From assembly GCA_005800795.1 (NCBI GenBank), contig SYEN01000016.1, forward strand, positions 1 through 7,103: a stretch of 7,103 nt of DNA, in the 5' to 3' direction. Under the pieces are notes generated by a model. That model saw only the letters and a list, made by a program, of their open reading frames with translations, was not told the DNA's origin and ran no database searches. Of this stretch, positions 6,119 to 7,103 are shown in pieces. The stretch is from Burkholderiales bacterium (lineage in GTDB: Bacteria > Pseudomonadota > Gammaproteobacteria > Burkholderiales > SG8-41). Both the position numbers and the translations under genes were made by a program. Each line of letters opens with the position of its first letter. Positions within the stretch are counted from its first letter, which is position 1.

Positions 6119-7050
6119 TGACGGAGTCATATCTGCGGCGGCAAGGCCTGGGATACGCACACCTGATTGGCAAACAATGGAGCTACAAACGAATGGCGGC
6201 ATCCGGCGGACTACGGCGTAAACTGCGCATTGCGTTTCCAGATCACTGCGCACTCTGGCTCTACGGCGACTGTGACAACCCCTTCAGTGGAAATACCAGC
6301 GCGCTTCGACGACATGCCATGCGATTGATGCTCCAATACAACCGCGACCTCAAGCCATGGAGCCTGCCAGAAAAAATTGCTCGCGTCGCAGGTACTTTTG
6401 CATGGCCGCTGAACGCATTGCTACGATGTGCCTTCCTCACCTTCGCCATCAGGAAAAATCTGCCAAAACCCGCCCGCGACCGGCCCCTGCAGGTTTTTCT
6501 GCATTGCTGGTATTGCGCCATGCGCTACAACATCACGCCTTCGGCGTACTACAAATTTCGTCTGTTTCTCGACCCCAATTGCGCCCGTATCCGCTTCTAT
6601 CTTCAAGATCACGAAATGGCGTATCTAGTTCGGCTGACTTGGGAATCGTTGAACCTACAGCTGTCGCACACACTCAACGATAAGCTGGAGTTCTACAAAT
6701 TTTGTCAAAAATATGATCTTTCTACGGCTCCTGTATTGGCGCACTGCAGCGATAGCAACACGGTCGTCATGCTTGCGCCAACCGCAGAGCTTAAGCGCGA
6801 CCTAATGCTCAAATTCACTAACTCTGCAGCAAGCGAGGGTGTCGAGCTTATAGCATGGGACGGCACGACCAACGAGTGGAGACACCAGAATGCGTCGATT
6901 ACCGAATCGCAACTCATGGATTTGCTGCGGACGAAGTCTTTGGGCAGAAGCGCTATACTCCAACCTAGCAGCCTGTCGGACTTAGCCGACAATTGTTTAT
7001 TGAACTTGTCATCGAAGCCAGAAAGTAAACGTTGCTTGATAGGGGCATAG
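6118..7050 (+). CDS. ATP-grasp protein, sugar-transfer-associated type, apparently shortened at the C-terminus
   Basis: The C-terminal half fits the ATP-grasp family linked to sugar transfer and polysaccharide loci. It shows LNDKLEFYKFCQKYDLSTAP (186-205), the entry to the ATP-binding domain. RDLMLKF (227-233) has K232 at the nucleotide-binding lysine position. A helix and the strand AILQP (279-283) follow. Family members normally continue with an NHP-type motif and some 80-100 more residues carrying metal-binding Arg/Asn residues; here the frame ends at residue 310. The flexible glycine-rich loop is also weak (TNSAASEGVE). The gene may thus be truncated, frameshifted or simply divergent. The N-terminal half (LRRQGLGYAHLIGKQWSYKR onward) is basic and unrecognised. 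The start is uncertain: TTG 6118 has no Shine-Dalgarno, whereas ATG 6193 (285 residues) has GGAG 10 nt upstream. Sampled lines are 38-55% GC against about 60% in the genes before it, suggesting transfer. Substrate unknown. Confidence 0.6.
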   Translation: MTESYLRRQGLGYAHLIGKQWSYKRMAASGGLRRKLRIAFPDHCALWLYGDCDNPFSGNTSALRRHAMRLMLQYNRDLKPWSLPEKIARVAGTFAWPLNALLRCAFLTFAIRKNLPKPARDRPLQVFLHCWYCAMRYNITPSAYYKFRLFLDPNCARIRFYLQDHEMAYLVRLTWESLNLQLSHTLNDKLEFYKFCQKYDLSTAPVLAHCSDSNTVVMLAPTAELKRDLMLKFTNSAASEGVELIAWDGTTNEWRHQNASITESQLMDLLRTKSLGRSAILQPSSLSDLADNCLLNLSSKPESKRCLIGA

Positions 7051-7072
7051 GATGCACAGGCGAGGCGAACGA

Positions 7073-7103
7073 ATGACACGATTTGTGACGGTGAATCGAG
7101 ACA
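7073..7103 (+). CDS. Start of a further ORF, runs off the right edge
   Basis: ATG 7073 has GAGG (7062-7065) 7 nt upstream and is open to the window end (MTRFVTVNRD). An in-frame ATG at 7052, one base after the preceding stop, is an alternative start. Only about ten residues are visible, so no product can be named. The close spacing suggests co-transcription with the ATP-grasp-like gene. The residues also faintly recall the TVRxVT strand expected after ILQP in ATP-grasp proteins, so this could be the displaced remainder of the broken gene. Confidence 0.3.
   Translation, partial: MTRFVTVNRD

Noticed and set aside
1..7103. CRISPR array, insertion sequence, prophage or toxin-antitoxin system
   Set aside because: No regularly spaced repeats, terminal inverted repeats with a transposase, phage-type proteins or paired small toxin and antitoxin genes were found on either strand.

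Overview
This window looks like chromosomal DNA of a betaproteobacterium, probably of the Burkholderiales or a relative. Three things point there: the LplT-type transporter closely follows the form I know from that group, a Bug-family (tripartite tricarboxylate) periplasmic binding protein is present, and the radA/alr pair is divergent from lplT. The assignment rests on remembered family patterns, not on a search. Most genes are near 60% GC on hand-counted lines. The last gene is more AT-rich, at about 38-55% on sampled lines.

Left part (1-3540), housekeeping. On the minus strand, alr (alanine racemase, TTG start) is followed 8 nt later by radA (DNA repair ATPase), whose C-terminal half lies outside the window. 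Diverging on the plus strand is lplT, a lysophospholipid transporter. Between alr and lplT are about 430 nt holding only a doubtful 84-codon ORF. A hairpin with A and T tracts on its two flanks closes lplT and also serves the converging gene from the right.

Middle (3541-6043), accessory metabolism. A minus-strand cupin with a three-histidine, cysteine-dioxygenase-like metal site is divergent from a plus-strand pair. The pair is an exported Bug-type solute-binding protein and, 24 nt downstream, an exported protein of the formylglycine-generating-enzyme (FGE-sulfatase) fold. The latter lacks the catalytic cysteine region of true FGE. A four-copy heptanucleotide tandem repeat lies in the junction and supplies the ribosome-binding site and GTG start of the second gene.

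Right part (6044-7103). A spacer carries a 7-bp inverted repeat and a TATACT box. It is followed by an AT-richer ORF whose C-terminal half resembles the sugar-transfer-associated ATP-grasp family but stops early. A further reading frame begins about 22 nt later and runs off the window. This end may be the edge of a surface-polysaccharide or other acquired region.

I see no CRISPR array, tRNA, rRNA, insertion sequence or complete new defence system. The points most worth checking are the cysteine-less FGE-like protein paired with an orphan Bug receptor, the heptamer repeat at its start, and the shortened ATP-grasp gene.
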